The notes beneath the pieces are model-generated. The model saw nothing but the letters and a program-made list of their open reading frames with translations, had not been told where the DNA came from and ran no database searches. 13,367 nucleotides of DNA from Deltaproteobacteria bacterium. Lineage in GTDB: Bacteria; Desulfobacterota; Syntrophia; Syntrophales; UBA5619. Position 1 is the first letter of the stretch. Every line of letters begins with the position of its first letter. Location: the NCBI GenBank assembly GCA_026388345.1, contig JAPLJY010000161.1:1-13367 (forward strand), written 5' to 3'. Below, piece by piece: positions 1 through 7,844 of this stretch. Both the position numbers and the translations under genes were made by a program.

Positions 1-276
1 GTCTGGGTGTCCGCCGAACTGGCCAAAAAGATACGCTTCTTCGGGGATTTCAAGCACGATGGGGACATCGTCAGGGTGATCGGAGCGTTCAATGCGGCCT
101 GCAGGGAGCACGGGGGAGACATGGACATCCACGCTTCGTCCCTGGAGATCATCCGGCCCGGCCATCCGGTGCATCATGCGGTGAATATGCAAAGGGGAAT
201 GATCGCCGTTTTGCTCTTTGTCGTCGCCGCTCTGTTATACGGGATTCGCCGGATAGCGGTGCGCCGCCGGATATGA
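1..276 (+). CDS. 3' fragment of an unrecognised protein with a C-terminal membrane helix
   Basis: The reading frame is open from the first base of the window and ends at TGA 274-276, so the true start lies upstream; the GTG at 7 is only the first internal start codon. The visible 91 residues hold a soluble part of alternating hydrophobic and polar residues (around GDIVRVIGAF and DIHASSLEII), which resembles the beta-strand pattern of a small OB-like barrel. A hydrophobic helix (MIAVLLFVVAALLYGI) and a basic Arg-rich C terminus follow. This suggests a tail-anchored or last-helix membrane protein with the basic end in the cytoplasm. I do not recognise the family, and the OB-like reading is only an impression. 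It lies about 75 bases upstream of the kdp leader on the same strand, with no clear functional tie. Confidence 0.5.
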   Translation, partial: VWVSAELAKKIRFFGDFKHDGDIVRVIGAFNAACREHGGDMDIHASSLEIIRPGHPVHHAVNMQRGMIAVLLFVVAALLYGIRRIAVRRRI

Positions 277-282
277 TAGAAT

Positions 283-311
283 TAAAGTTGCTGATACGCG
301 CGTTTTATAAA
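283..311 (+). promoter_or_regulatory. possible kdp operon promoter
   Basis: The short gap between the upstream gene and the first kdp reading frame is AT-rich compared with its surroundings. It contains TATAAA at 306-311 as a possible -10 element, with a weak -35 (TTAAAG, 283-288) 17 bases upstream. This would give a leader of about 30-35 bases. The -35 match is poor, so an activator may be needed, as for KdpE-dependent kdp promoters, but I see no clear T-rich KdpE-type box. Confidence 0.25.
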
Positions 312-319
312 GGGAAAGG

Positions 320-337
320 GCGGACCATTTCGTCCGC
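320..337 (+). promoter_or_regulatory. hairpin abutting the first Shine-Dalgarno of the kdp operon
   Basis: GCGGAC (320-325) and GTCCGC (332-337) form a perfect 6-bp stem with a 6-base loop. The GGGAGG Shine-Dalgarno sequence of the first reading frame starts on the next base (338-343). There is no U-run, so it is not an intrinsic terminator. It could affect ribosome access or mRNA 5'-end stability. The structure is seen; the role is inferred. Confidence 0.4.
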
Positions 338-350
338 GGGAGGTTAACCG

Positions 351-434
351 ATGCTGGATCTCGTTTATATCGTTGTCGCAGTTGTTTTTTTCGGTCTCTG
401 TCTGGGTTTCGCCAGGGCCTGCGGGAGGTTTTGA
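351..434 (+). CDS. 27-residue single-pass membrane microprotein upstream of kdpF
   Basis: ATG 351 to TGA 432-434 encodes a 27-residue peptide. It has an acidic N terminus (MLDL), one hydrophobic helix (VYIVVAVVFFGLCLGFA) and a short basic tail with Cys and Arg. A strong GGGAGG Shine-Dalgarno sequence lies 7 bases before the ATG, and the stop is 2 bases before the kdpF start, so the two are probably translationally coupled. Comparable peptides of this shape (a hydrophobic helix ending in a basic or Cys-containing tail) are, as far as I recall, often found before kdpF in other bacteria, usually unannotated. A stabilising or assembly role with KdpFABC, like KdpF, is inference. The ribosome site, position and length argue for a real gene. 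Confidence 0.65.
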   Translation: MLDLVYIVVAVVFFGLCLGFARACGRF

Positions 435-436
435 CC

Positions 437-520
437 ATGTGGGAAATCATCGTCGGTCTGATTGCGATGGCCCTGATTGTCTATCTTCTCGTGGCCGTCA
501 TCCAGCCCGAGAAATTTTAG
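437..520 (+). CDS. kdpF: KdpF, small subunit of the high-affinity K+ pump
   Basis: ATG 437 to TAG 518-520 encodes 27 residues forming one transmembrane helix and ending in YLLVAVIQPEKF, the typical KdpF C-terminal signature. KdpF is a lipid-like stabilising peptide of the KdpFABC complex in the inner membrane. The family is about 25-30 residues, so this is full length. Its Shine-Dalgarno sequence (GGGAGG, 423-428) lies inside the end of the preceding microprotein gene, and its stop is immediately followed by the kdpA ribosome site. This supports one polycistronic unit. Confidence 0.9.
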   Translation: MWEIIVGLIAMALIVYLLVAVIQPEKF

Positions 521-529
521 GGAGGCTGC

Positions 530-2338
530 ATGATGAAGGATATTTACGGATGGCTGCAACTGGCCCTGTTTATCGGCCTCCTGGCACTTCTGACGAAGCC
601 TATGGGGCTCTACCTCGTCCGCGTCCTGGACCCGGCGGCCCGGACCTTTCTCGATCCGGTGGTGAAACCCCTGGAACGTCTGATCTACAGGCTTCTCGGG
701 ATCGACCCGGGAAGGGAACAGGGCTGGAGGCAGTACACCACCTCCCTGGTCTTCTTCAGCCTTGCGGGGCTTCTGTTCACCTATGCCATCCTGCGCCTCC
801 AGCATCTGCTGCCGCTCAACCCACAGGGATTCGGCCCGATGAGCCCCGACCTGGCCTTCAACACGGCGGTCAGTTTCACGACGAATACGAACTGGCAGAG
901 CTACGGCGGAGAGGCGACTCTTTCCTATTTTTCGCAGATGGTGGGACTCGCCTTTCACAACTTCGTCTCCGCAGCGACCGGGATCGCCGTCGCGGCGGCC
1001 CTCGCGCGGGGGATCGCCCGGCGGACCGCCAAGACGATCGGCTCCTTCTGGCCCGACCTTATCCGGGTGAACCTCTACCTGCTTTTACCCTTAAGCCTTG
1101 TCTATGCCGTTTTCCTGATCTCCCAGGGGGCGATCCAGAACTTCAAGCCGTACGAGATGGCCCGTCTGGTCGAACCCTACACGGTTCAGACCCCGCAGCA
1201 GAATAGTCTCGGCAAACCGCTCCTGGACGCCGCCGGCCGCCCCGTCATGGCGGAAAAGCGGGTGGAAACCCAGGTAATCGCCCAGGGGCCCCTGGCCTCC
1301 CAGGCGGCGATCAAGATGCTGGGGACCAACGGCGGCGGGTTCATGAACGCCAACGCCGCCCATCCCTATGAAAATCCGACGCCGCTGGCCAATTTCATCC
1401 AGATCCTCTCGATTTTCCTCATTCCATCGGGCCTGACTTGGTATTTCGGCCGGACGGTGGGAAACCGGCGCCACGGCTGGACCATCTGGGGCGCCATGGC
1501 CGTCCTCTTCCTGGCCGGTGTTCTGGTCTGCTGGCAGGCCGAGGCGTTGGGAAATCCGCGTCTGACCGCCCTGGGGCTCGATCCGGCGGGCGGGAACATG
1601 GAGGGCAAGGAGGTCCGCTTCGGGATCTTTGCCTCCGTCCTCTTTGCCACGGTGACGACGGACGCCTCCTGCGGAGCGGTGAATGCCATGCACGACTCGT
1701 TCACCGCGCTGGGGGGGTTGGTGCCCCTGGTCAATATCCAACTGGGCGAGGTTGTTTTCGGCGGTGTCGGTGCGGGTCTCTACGGGATGCTGATCTTCGT
1801 GGTCCTGACCGTTTTTCTGGCGGGGTTGATGGTGGGGCGCACCCCGGAGTACCTTGGCAAGAAGATCGAAGCCTATGACGTTAAGGTGAGCGTCCTGGCC
1901 GTGCTCATCTTGTGCATCAGCATCCTGGGATTCGGGGCCTGGGCCGCAGTGAGCGCCTGGGGAAGGGCAGGGCTGGCCAATGCCGGGCCGCACGGACTCT
2001 CCGAGATCCTCTACGCCTATTCGTCGGCGGTCGGGAACAACGGGAGCGCCTTCGCGGGCCTGAACGCCAACACCCCCTGGATGAACACGACCCTGGGGCT
2101 CGCCATGCTGTTGGGGCGTTTCTTCGTGATCATCCCCGTTCTTGCGCTCGCCGGTAGCTTGGCGGGGAAGAAGCAGATTCCGCCGCATGCGGGGAGCTTC
2201 CCTGTCTCCGGTCCGACCTTCCTCGTCCTTCTGGTTGGGACCGTGCTGATCGTGGGAGCTCTGACCTTTCTGCCGGTCCTGGCCCTGGGGCCGATCGTGG
2301 AGCACTTTATCTTGGCAGGATCGGGTGCGCTTTATTGA
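530..2338 (+). CDS. kdpA: KdpA, K+-selective channel subunit of KdpFABC
   Basis: This 602-residue polytopic membrane protein is the potassium-binding, channel-like subunit of the Kdp ATPase, related to Trk/Ktr/HKT transporters. All four pore-loop regions are recognisable: SFTTNTNWQSYGG (115-127), GTNGGGFMNANAAHPYENP (265-283), TTDASCGAVNAMHDS (376-390) and SAVGNNGSAFAGLNANTPW (499-517). Q123 matches the glutamine that controls K+ selectivity in E. coli KdpA (Q116). The length fits or slightly exceeds the usual 560-600. Two adjacent ATG codons exist at 530 and 533; GGGAGG at 520-525 gives 4 or 7 bases of spacing, so 533 is a good alternative start. The gene follows kdpF by 9 bases and precedes kdpB by 67. 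No broken motifs were seen. Confidence 0.97.
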   Translation: MMKDIYGWLQLALFIGLLALLTKPMGLYLVRVLDPAARTFLDPVVKPLERLIYRLLGIDPGREQGWRQYTTSLVFFSLAGLLFTYAILRLQHLLPLNPQGFGPMSPDLAFNTAVSFTTNTNWQSYGGEATLSYFSQMVGLAFHNFVSAATGIAVAAALARGIARRTAKTIGSFWPDLIRVNLYLLLPLSLVYAVFLISQGAIQNFKPYEMARLVEPYTVQTPQQNSLGKPLLDAAGRPVMAEKRVETQVIAQGPLASQAAIKMLGTNGGGFMNANAAHPYENPTPLANFIQILSIFLIPSGLTWYFGRTVGNRRHGWTIWGAMAVLFLAGVLVCWQAEALGNPRLTALGLDPAGGNMEGKEVRFGIFASVLFATVTTDASCGAVNAMHDSFTALGGLVPLVNIQLGEVVFGGVGAGLYGMLIFVVLTVFLAGLMVGRTPEYLGKKIEAYDVKVSVLAVLILCISILGFGAWAAVSAWGRAGLANAGPHGLSEILYAYSSAVGNNGSAFAGLNANTPWMNTTLGLAMLLGRFFVIIPVLALAGSLAGKKQIPPHAGSFPVSGPTFLVLLVGTVLIVGALTFLPVLALGPIVEHFILAGSGALY

Positions 2339-2405
2339 AAAATATCGTTATCTTTGGCTGATAGCGCGATGAATGCATCCGCATTGAGGAAAGAGGATTG
2401 ATCCT

Positions 2406-4427
2406 ATGCCCGTTGAACGCCGTTCCCTGTTTGACCGCCGCATCGTTGCCAAGGCTGCGGCGGCATCGTTCGAAAAACTGAATCCCCGCGGTATGGCGAA
2501 AAACCCCGTCATGTTCGTCACCGAGGTCGGCGCCCTGGTCACGACCGTGGGGCTTATTCTCCGTTCGCCGGGCGAGTCGCTCTCCTTCGGCATCCAGGTC
2601 GCCGCCTGGCTCTGGTTCACGGTGCTCTTCGCCAATTTCGCGGAGGCGATGGCCGAAGGACGTGGTAAGGCCCAGGCCGACGCCCTTCGCAAGTCCCGAA
2701 CCCGGACCGTTGCCAATCGCCTGCTGGCTAACGGTTCCGTCGAGCGGGTTCCGGCGGAGGCGCTCAAGCGGGGAGATGTCTTACTGGTTTCCGCCGGGGA
2801 GATCATTCCCGCAGACGGGGAGATCATCGAAGGCGTGGCTACGGTAGACGAATCGGCGATAACGGGAGAGTCCGCCCCGGTCATCCGGGAGGCCGGCGGC
2901 GACCGGAGCGCCGTCACGGGGGGGACCCGGGTGCTCTCGGACCGGATCCGGGTCGCGGTGACGGCCGACCCCGGGGAGAGCTTCATGGACCGGATGATCG
3001 GCCTTGTGGAGGGGGCAAGTCGCCAGAAGACCCCCAACGAGATCGCCCTGACGATCCTTTTAGCCGCCCTCACGGTGATCTTTCTCGCCGTCATCCTCAC
3101 CCTGAAGCTCTTCGGGCTCTACTCGGGCCTCTCCTTTTCCGTGACCGTTCTGGTGGCCCTGCTGGTCTGCCTCATCCCCACGACGATCGGCGGGCTTCTG
3201 AGCGCGATCGGCATCGCGGGGATCGACCGCCTGGTCCAGAAGAACGTCCTTGCGATGAGTGGCCGTGCCGTGGAGGCCGCGGGCGATGTTGACGTCCTGC
3301 TCCTGGACAAGACGGGAACGATCACCCTCGGCAACCGCCAAGCGACGGAGTTCATCCCCGCCCCAGGCGTGAGTGTGCAGGAGTTGGCCGACGCAGCGCA
3401 GCTCTCGTCGCTGGCCGACGAGACGCCGGAGGGCCGCAGCATCGTCGTTCTTGCCAAGCAGTACGGCCTTCGGGGCCGCGCCATCTCGGAGATGGCCAAG
3501 GCGGAATTCATTCCCTTTTCGGCCCACACCCGGATGAGCGGCGTCGATTTCGAGGCGCGGCGGATCCGCAAGGGCGCCACCGATGCCATCCGGGAGTTTA
3601 CCGGCCGGGACTTTCCGCCGGAGATCGCCGGGGTCATAGACCACGTCTCCCGTTCCGGCGGGACGGCGCTGGTCGTGGCTGAGGAGGGGCGCGTCCTGGG
3701 GGTCGTCCATCTGAAGGATATCGTCAAGGGGGGGCTGAAGGACCGCTTCGAACGGTTCCGGGCGATGGGAATCCGGACGGTGATGATCACCGGCGACAAC
3801 CGCCTTACCGCGGCGGCGATCGCCCGGGAAGCCGGTCTGGATGACTACCTGGCCGAGGCGAAACCCGAGGACAAGCTCGCCCTGATCCGGAGGGAGCAAG
3901 CGGCCGGACACCTGGTCGCGATGACCGGCGACGGCACAAACGACGCCCCGGCCCTGGCCCAGGCCGATGTGGGGGTGGCGATGAACACCGGTACGCAGGC
4001 GGCCAAGGAGGCGGGCAACATGGTCGATCTCGATTCCAATCCGACGAAGCTTATAGAGATCGTGGAGATCGGCAAGCAGATGCTCATGACCCGGGGGGCG
4101 CTCACCACCTTCAGCATCGCCAACGACGTGGCCAAGTACTTTGCCATCATCCCGGCGATGCTGATCGGCTTCTTTCCGGTCATTGCCCCGCTCAACGTCA
4201 TGGGGCTGGGCTCTCCCGAGAGTGCGATCCTCTCCGCCGTCGTTTTCAACGCTCTGATCATCGTGGCCCTGATCCCCCTCGCCCTCAGGGGGGTGACCTT
4301 CCGGCCCCTGGGGGCAGCGTCCCTGCTCAGGCGGAATCTTCTCATCTATGGCCTGGGGGGGCTTGCTGCCCCCTTCGCGGGGATCAAGCTGATCGATCTT
4401 CTGATCAATGCCCTGGGGCTGGTGTGA
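2406..4427 (+). CDS. kdpB: KdpB, P-type ATPase subunit of KdpFABC
   Basis: This 673-residue P-type ATPase (class IA) hydrolyses ATP to drive K+ uptake through KdpA. Diagnostic motifs appear in order: the actuator TGES at 153-156, the membrane motif CLIPTT at 255-260, the phosphorylation site DKTGT with Asp301, the nucleotide-binding KGAT at 389-392, and the hinge TGDGTND at 507-513. These are followed by the KdpB-typical [13 protein letters not shown] (537-549) and the C-terminal membrane helices. Ser156 aligns with E. coli Ser162 of TGES, whose phosphorylation inhibits the pump at high K+; whether that happens here is unknown. The length is normal (about 680). GAGG near 2393 serves as ribosome site. 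The gap to kdpC is 70 bases and AT-rich. Confidence 0.97.
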   Translation: MPVERRSLFDRRIVAKAAAASFEKLNPRGMAKNPVMFVTEVGALVTTVGLILRSPGESLSFGIQVAAWLWFTVLFANFAEAMAEGRGKAQADALRKSRTRTVANRLLANGSVERVPAEALKRGDVLLVSAGEIIPADGEIIEGVATVDESAITGESAPVIREAGGDRSAVTGGTRVLSDRIRVAVTADPGESFMDRMIGLVEGASRQKTPNEIALTILLAALTVIFLAVILTLKLFGLYSGLSFSVTVLVALLVCLIPTTIGGLLSAIGIAGIDRLVQKNVLAMSGRAVEAAGDVDVLLLDKTGTITLGNRQATEFIPAPGVSVQELADAAQLSSLADETPEGRSIVVLAKQYGLRGRAISEMAKAEFIPFSAHTRMSGVDFEARRIRKGATDAIREFTGRDFPPEIAGVIDHVSRSGGTALVVAEEGRVLGVVHLKDIVKGGLKDRFERFRAMGIRTVMITGDNRLTAAAIAREAGLDDYLAEAKPEDKLALIRREQAAGHLVAMTGDGTNDAPALAQADVGVAMNTGTQAAKEAGNMVDLDSNPTKLIEIVEIGKQMLMTRGALTTFSIANDVAKYFAIIPAMLIGFFPVIAPLNVMGLGSPESAILSAVVFNALIIVALIPLALRGVTFRPLGAASLLRRNLLIYGLGGLAAPFAGIKLIDLLINALGLV

Positions 4428-4433
4428 GAATAT

Positions 4434-4463
4434 TTGTTGGATAACCGATGTCTGTTTTATGAT
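4434..4463 (+). promoter_or_regulatory. possible internal promoter before kdpC
   Basis: In the AT-rich gap between kdpB and kdpC, TTGTTG (4434-4439) and TATGAT (4458-4463) are 18 bases apart. The -10 matches consensus at five of six positions, the -35 at three. It would start transcripts around 4470, just upstream of the kdpC ribosome site (GGAGG, 4483-4487), and could express kdpC and kdpD separately from the pump genes. Chance occurrence is possible. Confidence 0.3.
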
Positions 4464-4497
4464 AGCATTACCTTGGTCATGCGGAGGATGTTTCACG

Positions 4498-5070
4498 ATG
4501 AAGGAGCTTTTCGTGCAGATGCGGATCTCGCTAACGGCGGTCCTGGTGCTGGCAGTCCTGGTTTGCGGGATTTACCCCCTGCTGGTCTGGGCCACCGGCC
4601 AAGTGCTCTTCCCCCGCGAGGCCGGCGGGTCGCTCGTCCGGGTCAGCGGCTCTGTCGCCGGTTCGTCCCTCCTCTCCCAGGGATTCGCCGGACCGGCATA
4701 TTTCCACCCCCGCCCCTCGGCGGCCGGGGCCGGGTATGACGCCTCCTCCTCCGGGGGGAGTAACCTGGGTCCGACCTCCCGGCAGTTGACCGAAACGGTC
4801 CGCGCACGCATCGCCGTCTACCGGTCCGAGAACCGCCTGGCACTCGGCGTCCCCGTTCCGGTGGACGCGGTGACGGCGTCGGCCAGCGGCCTGGATCCCC
4901 ACGTCAGCGTCCCGAACGCATTAATGCAGGCTCGGCGCGTTGCCGAGGCCCGCGGGCTCAGCGAAGAAGCGGTCAGGAGGGGTATTGTGGCCCATACGGA
5001 AGGGCGCGATCTGGGGATCCTGGGAGAGCCGAGGGTGAACGTCCTGATGCTGAACCTGGACCTGGACTGA
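4498..5070 (+). CDS. kdpC: KdpC, assembly subunit of KdpFABC
   Basis: This 190-residue subunit has a single N-terminal membrane helix (about residues 10-35) and a periplasmic domain. KdpC is required for assembly of KdpFABC and raises its ATP affinity. Family hallmarks are the N-terminal helix ending at YPLL, FAGPAYFHPRPS (63-74), SGGSNLGPTS (85-94), TASASGLDPHVSV (126-138) and the C-terminal LGEPRVNVLMLNLDLD (175-190). The reading frame is open further upstream, but ATG 4498 is chosen because GGAGG lies 10 bases before it and the protein then begins just before the helix, as in homologues. The stop is only a few bases before kdpD. Confidence 0.95.
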   Translation: MKELFVQMRISLTAVLVLAVLVCGIYPLLVWATGQVLFPREAGGSLVRVSGSVAGSSLLSQGFAGPAYFHPRPSAAGAGYDASSSGGSNLGPTSRQLTETVRARIAVYRSENRLALGVPVPVDAVTASASGLDPHVSVPNALMQARRVAEARGLSEEAVRRGIVAHTEGRDLGILGEPRVNVLMLNLDLD

Positions 5071-5084
5071 AAAGGATGACACCG

Positions 5085-6824
5085 ATGCCGATGGCGAACG
5101 ACAGGGTCGATGCCTTTCTGCGGATGATCCGCCGCTCCCGGCGGGGCAGACTCAAGGTGTATCTCGGGTACGCGGCGGGGGTCGGAAAGACCTGGCAGAT
5201 GCTTCAGGAGGGCCATAGACTCAAGAAGGATGGCATAGACGTGGTCATCGGCCTTCTGGAGACGCATGGACGCGCGGATACGGCCAAACTCGCCGAGGGC
5301 ATCGAGGTCGTCCCCCGGCGGAGCCAACTCTACCGGGGCATCGCCCTGGAGGAAATGGACGTGGATGCCGTCCTGCGACGCAATCCCCAGGTCGCCCTTG
5401 TGGACGAACTGGCCCATACCAATGTCCCGGGGAACCGGAACGCCAAACGGTACGAGGACGTCCAGGACCTGCTTGCGGCCGGAATCCATGTCATCACGAC
5501 GATGAACGTCCAGCATCTGGAGAGCCTCTACGACACCGTGGAACGGGCCGCCGGGGTGAAGGTGCGGGAACGACTCCCTGACAACGTGCTGGCCGAAGCG
5601 GATCAGATCGTCAACGTGGATCTCACGCCGGAGGACCTCCAGGCCCGTCTACGGGAGGGAAAGGTCTACCCGGCCGAAAGGATCGGGACCGCGCTTTCGA
5701 ATTTCTTCCAAGCCTCGCACCTGGAGAACCTCCGGGAGCTGACCCTCCGGGAGATGGCCGCCCAGATCGATCTGCGGCGGCACGAGACCCCGGTGGATGA
5801 TGGGACCTTGACCCCGGACCAGATAATGGTCTGCCTGAGCTCCCGGGGACCCAACAGCGAGAAGCTCCTCAGGTACGCCTCACGGCTGGCCGGGAAGCTC
5901 AACCGAAACTGGTATGCAGTCTACGTGCAGACCCCGGCCGAGGACGCCACGGTGATCGACAGCAAAACCCAGCGCCTCCTCTCCGGGACGCTGACCCTGG
6001 CCAAGGAGCTCGGCGCGATGATCTTCACCTACAAAGGGGAGGATATCGTCGCCACCATCCTCCGTTTTGTCCATGAATACCGGGTCGGCCACATCGTGCT
6101 GGGATCTCCCGCGCCCATCCCCTTCTGGAAACGGATCATCGGCCGCAGGAGCATCCCGGAGAGGTTGATGGAAGAGGCCCGGGGGATGACCATCGTCGTC
6201 TTGGATACAAGGCCTCACGGGCCGCTTCCTCTCCCACAGGCGCCTGCAGGAGAGGAGGCGATTCCGTCGCCGCCAAACCCGACTTGTCCACCCGAGGAGG
6301 AAAGCACGCTTCGACTGAGCCCTTTCCTGAGTGAGGATAGGATCGTCCTGTGGAAAAACCCGGTCGACCGCGATACGATTCTCGAAATGCTCACCCGTGC
6401 CGCCTGTCAGGGGAAGGAGCTGCAGGGTGAAGCCCTCCGGGCCGTCCAGGAACGGGAGGCCCAGGGAAGCACGTTCTTCAACGAAGGGGTCGCCTTTCCC
6501 CATGCAAGGATGGCCGGACTTGGGGGCGCGCTGGTCGCCCTGGGGCTGACGAGGGGCGGCGTCCCGGATATCGCCGTGGAAAAGCCGGTAGAGTATGTCT
6601 TTTTGAGCCTGTCGCCTTTCGAGAAACCGGAGATCCAGGTACAGCTTCTTTCTCTCGCTGCCCGCACCCTCCAGAATCGTCTCCTCTCCCAGTCCCTGCA
6701 GTCGGCCGCCGACGCCCGGGAGGCCTATGCCGCCTTGCTGACCTGGGAGGAGTCATCCCCGGCGGGGAGAGAATCGCTACCCGACTCACACGACAAGATC
6801 ATCGACATCAGCCAAACAATATAG
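5085..6824 (+). CDS. kdpD: kinase-less KdpD (KdpD + Usp domains) fused to a PTS EIIA type-2 domain
   Basis: The protein has about 579 residues. The N-terminal KdpD domain (about 20-230) carries the Walker A motif GYAAGVGKT (28-36), the Walker B-like VALVDELAHTN (103-113), and the family motif TTMNVQHLESL. A Usp domain (about 246-374, ending MTIVVLDT) follows. The usual four membrane helices, GAF region and histidine-kinase core are absent. Instead, a Pro/Glu-rich linker (about 380-408) leads to a PTS EIIA type-2 domain (about 408-557) with the phospho-acceptor histidine in GVAFPHAR (His473, codon 6501-6503). In E. coli the separate EIIANtr (PtsN) binds and stimulates KdpD, so the fusion joins known partners. 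Start: ATG 5076 abuts the AAAAGG site and is too close; ATG 5085 (9-base spacing) fits better, and 5091 is possible. It follows kdpC directly. No kdpE follows. Function as K+ or nitrogen-PTS signal integrator is inferred. Confidence 0.9.
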   Translation: MPMANDRVDAFLRMIRRSRRGRLKVYLGYAAGVGKTWQMLQEGHRLKKDGIDVVIGLLETHGRADTAKLAEGIEVVPRRSQLYRGIALEEMDVDAVLRRNPQVALVDELAHTNVPGNRNAKRYEDVQDLLAAGIHVITTMNVQHLESLYDTVERAAGVKVRERLPDNVLAEADQIVNVDLTPEDLQARLREGKVYPAERIGTALSNFFQASHLENLRELTLREMAAQIDLRRHETPVDDGTLTPDQIMVCLSSRGPNSEKLLRYASRLAGKLNRNWYAVYVQTPAEDATVIDSKTQRLLSGTLTLAKELGAMIFTYKGEDIVATILRFVHEYRVGHIVLGSPAPIPFWKRIIGRRSIPERLMEEARGMTIVVLDTRPHGPLPLPQAPAGEEAIPSPPNPTCPPEEESTLRLSPFLSEDRIVLWKNPVDRDTILEMLTRAACQGKELQGEALRAVQEREAQGSTFFNEGVAFPHARMAGLGGALVALGLTRGGVPDIAVEKPVEYVFLSLSPFEKPEIQVQLLSLAARTLQNRLLSQSLQSAADAREAYAALLTWEESSPAGRESLPDSHDKIIDISQTI

Positions 6825-6851
6825 CATCAGCCAGGCGGAAGAGGTTCGTAC

Positions 6852-7805
6852 ATGGATGAAATAAATCGAAGCGACCTGAACACTGGGAGAAAGACTCCGA
6901 GAATCGGCATGTGGATCGCCATTGCTTTGATCATTACGCTGATGGTGACAATGCTGGCTTTGTACTTTCCCAGATTCCTGGAGCAGGATGCCCGGTATGA
7001 AACTGTCTTAGGCAATACGGCAAAGGTCGTCGAAATTACGTCCCGGATGAGAATAAATCTTTTAAAATCGACTGACCTGAAAAAGGATGCGGTAATGGCC
7101 ATTACCGACGAAGAATCGCAAGTCTTTGCCAAGCTATCTCGAGAGAGTGCCGATGCCGTCGAGCGCGATTACCAGAAACTGAAAGGCCTGATAGATGCGG
7201 CGAAAATAGACAAAGAGATGAAGTTGCTGAAAGAATTCAGTGATAATTGGAATCATTTACGGCTAATCGATAGGGAACTGTTATCCCTCGCGGTAGAGAA
7301 TACCAACATCAAAGCGGCAAATTTATCCTATACCGCAGCCGCTCAGGCCATAGCAAATTTCGAGCGACTCTTATCTGAGTTGATGGATATTCCCACATCC
7401 GACGGTGAACGGGCGCAGACGGCAAAGTTAGCCTACCAGACGGCTACCGCTGTATTTATAATTTACAGTCTCGAAGCCCCGCACATCAATGAGGCCCAAG
7501 ATAAGAAAATGGACGAACTGGAAACCATCATGGGCACGAATGAAAAAAAGGTCCGCAGTGCATTACGCAATCTTTCCCGTCTCACCGACCAGCATGGCGG
7601 GATCATATTGAATGACGCTTTGTTGGCCTTCTCGAAATTTATGGAGGTGCATAAGGAAGTGCTCAGATTATCCAGGATGAACACGAATATAAAATCACTG
7701 GAACTCTCCCTGGGCCGGAAACGGAAAGTGGCGGCCCAATGTGAGGAGATATTGAATTCTCTCCAGGACACTGTGCAGGACAGGTCATTTAAAGCTACAC
7801 AGTAG
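6852..7805 (+). CDS. membrane-anchored four-helix-bundle (4HB_MCP-like) sensor protein without signalling domain
   Basis: This 317-residue protein has a short cytoplasmic N terminus and one membrane helix (about 19-39, IGMWIAIALIITLMVTMLAL). A long, almost purely helical, charged region runs to the end without a second membrane segment, HAMP, kinase or MCP signalling domain. Residues about 45-215 resemble the periplasmic four-helix-bundle ligand-binding domain of chemoreceptors (for example WNHLRLIDRELLSLAVEN and IKAANLS). The rest looks like a second helical bundle (HINEAQDKKMDELETIMG). A purine-rich ribosome site (GGAAGAGG) precedes ATG 6852, 27 bases after kdpD, so it probably lies in the kdp transcript. 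Its sequence is visibly AT-richer than both neighbours, hinting at a different origin. It could be a periplasmic sensor or partner of Kdp regulation, or an unrelated insertion; the family call is by pattern only. Confidence 0.7.
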   Translation: MDEINRSDLNTGRKTPRIGMWIAIALIITLMVTMLALYFPRFLEQDARYETVLGNTAKVVEITSRMRINLLKSTDLKKDAVMAITDEESQVFAKLSRESADAVERDYQKLKGLIDAAKIDKEMKLLKEFSDNWNHLRLIDRELLSLAVENTNIKAANLSYTAAAQAIANFERLLSELMDIPTSDGERAQTAKLAYQTATAVFIIYSLEAPHINEAQDKKMDELETIMGTNEKKVRSALRNLSRLTDQHGGIILNDALLAFSKFMEVHKEVLRLSRMNTNIKSLELSLGRKRKVAAQCEEILNSLQDTVQDRSFKATQ

Positions 7806-7844
7806 GATGTGCGGCAATGATGTCTGAGTCCCCAATATCTTTCA

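Noticed and set aside
249..285. Possible KdpE-type binding site upstream of kdp
   Set aside because: I looked for the T-rich box known from E. coli and found no convincing match in the short leader.
249..350. c-di-AMP (ydaO/yuaA-type) riboswitch controlling kdp
   Set aside because: The leader is far too short and has only one 6-bp hairpin, not the pseudo-symmetric multi-helix fold.
373..1206. 277-codon plus-strand frame overlapping kdpF and kdpA
   Set aside because: Out of frame with clearly conserved kdpF and kdpA; Pro/Arg/Gly-rich composition without any domain.
1091..2305. 404-codon minus-strand open frame opposite kdpA
   Set aside because: It is antisense to a well-conserved pump gene; its His/Gln/Arg/Gly/Pro-rich composition is typical of a GC-rich shadow frame.
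3060..4496. 478-codon minus-strand open frame opposite kdpB
   Set aside because: Antisense to all KdpB catalytic motifs, with no recognisable domain and shadow-like composition.
5838..5924. c-di-AMP binding motif of Gram-positive KdpD Usp domains
   Set aside because: There is loose resemblance (SS... WYAVY) but the spacing and the FTAxY residues do not match.
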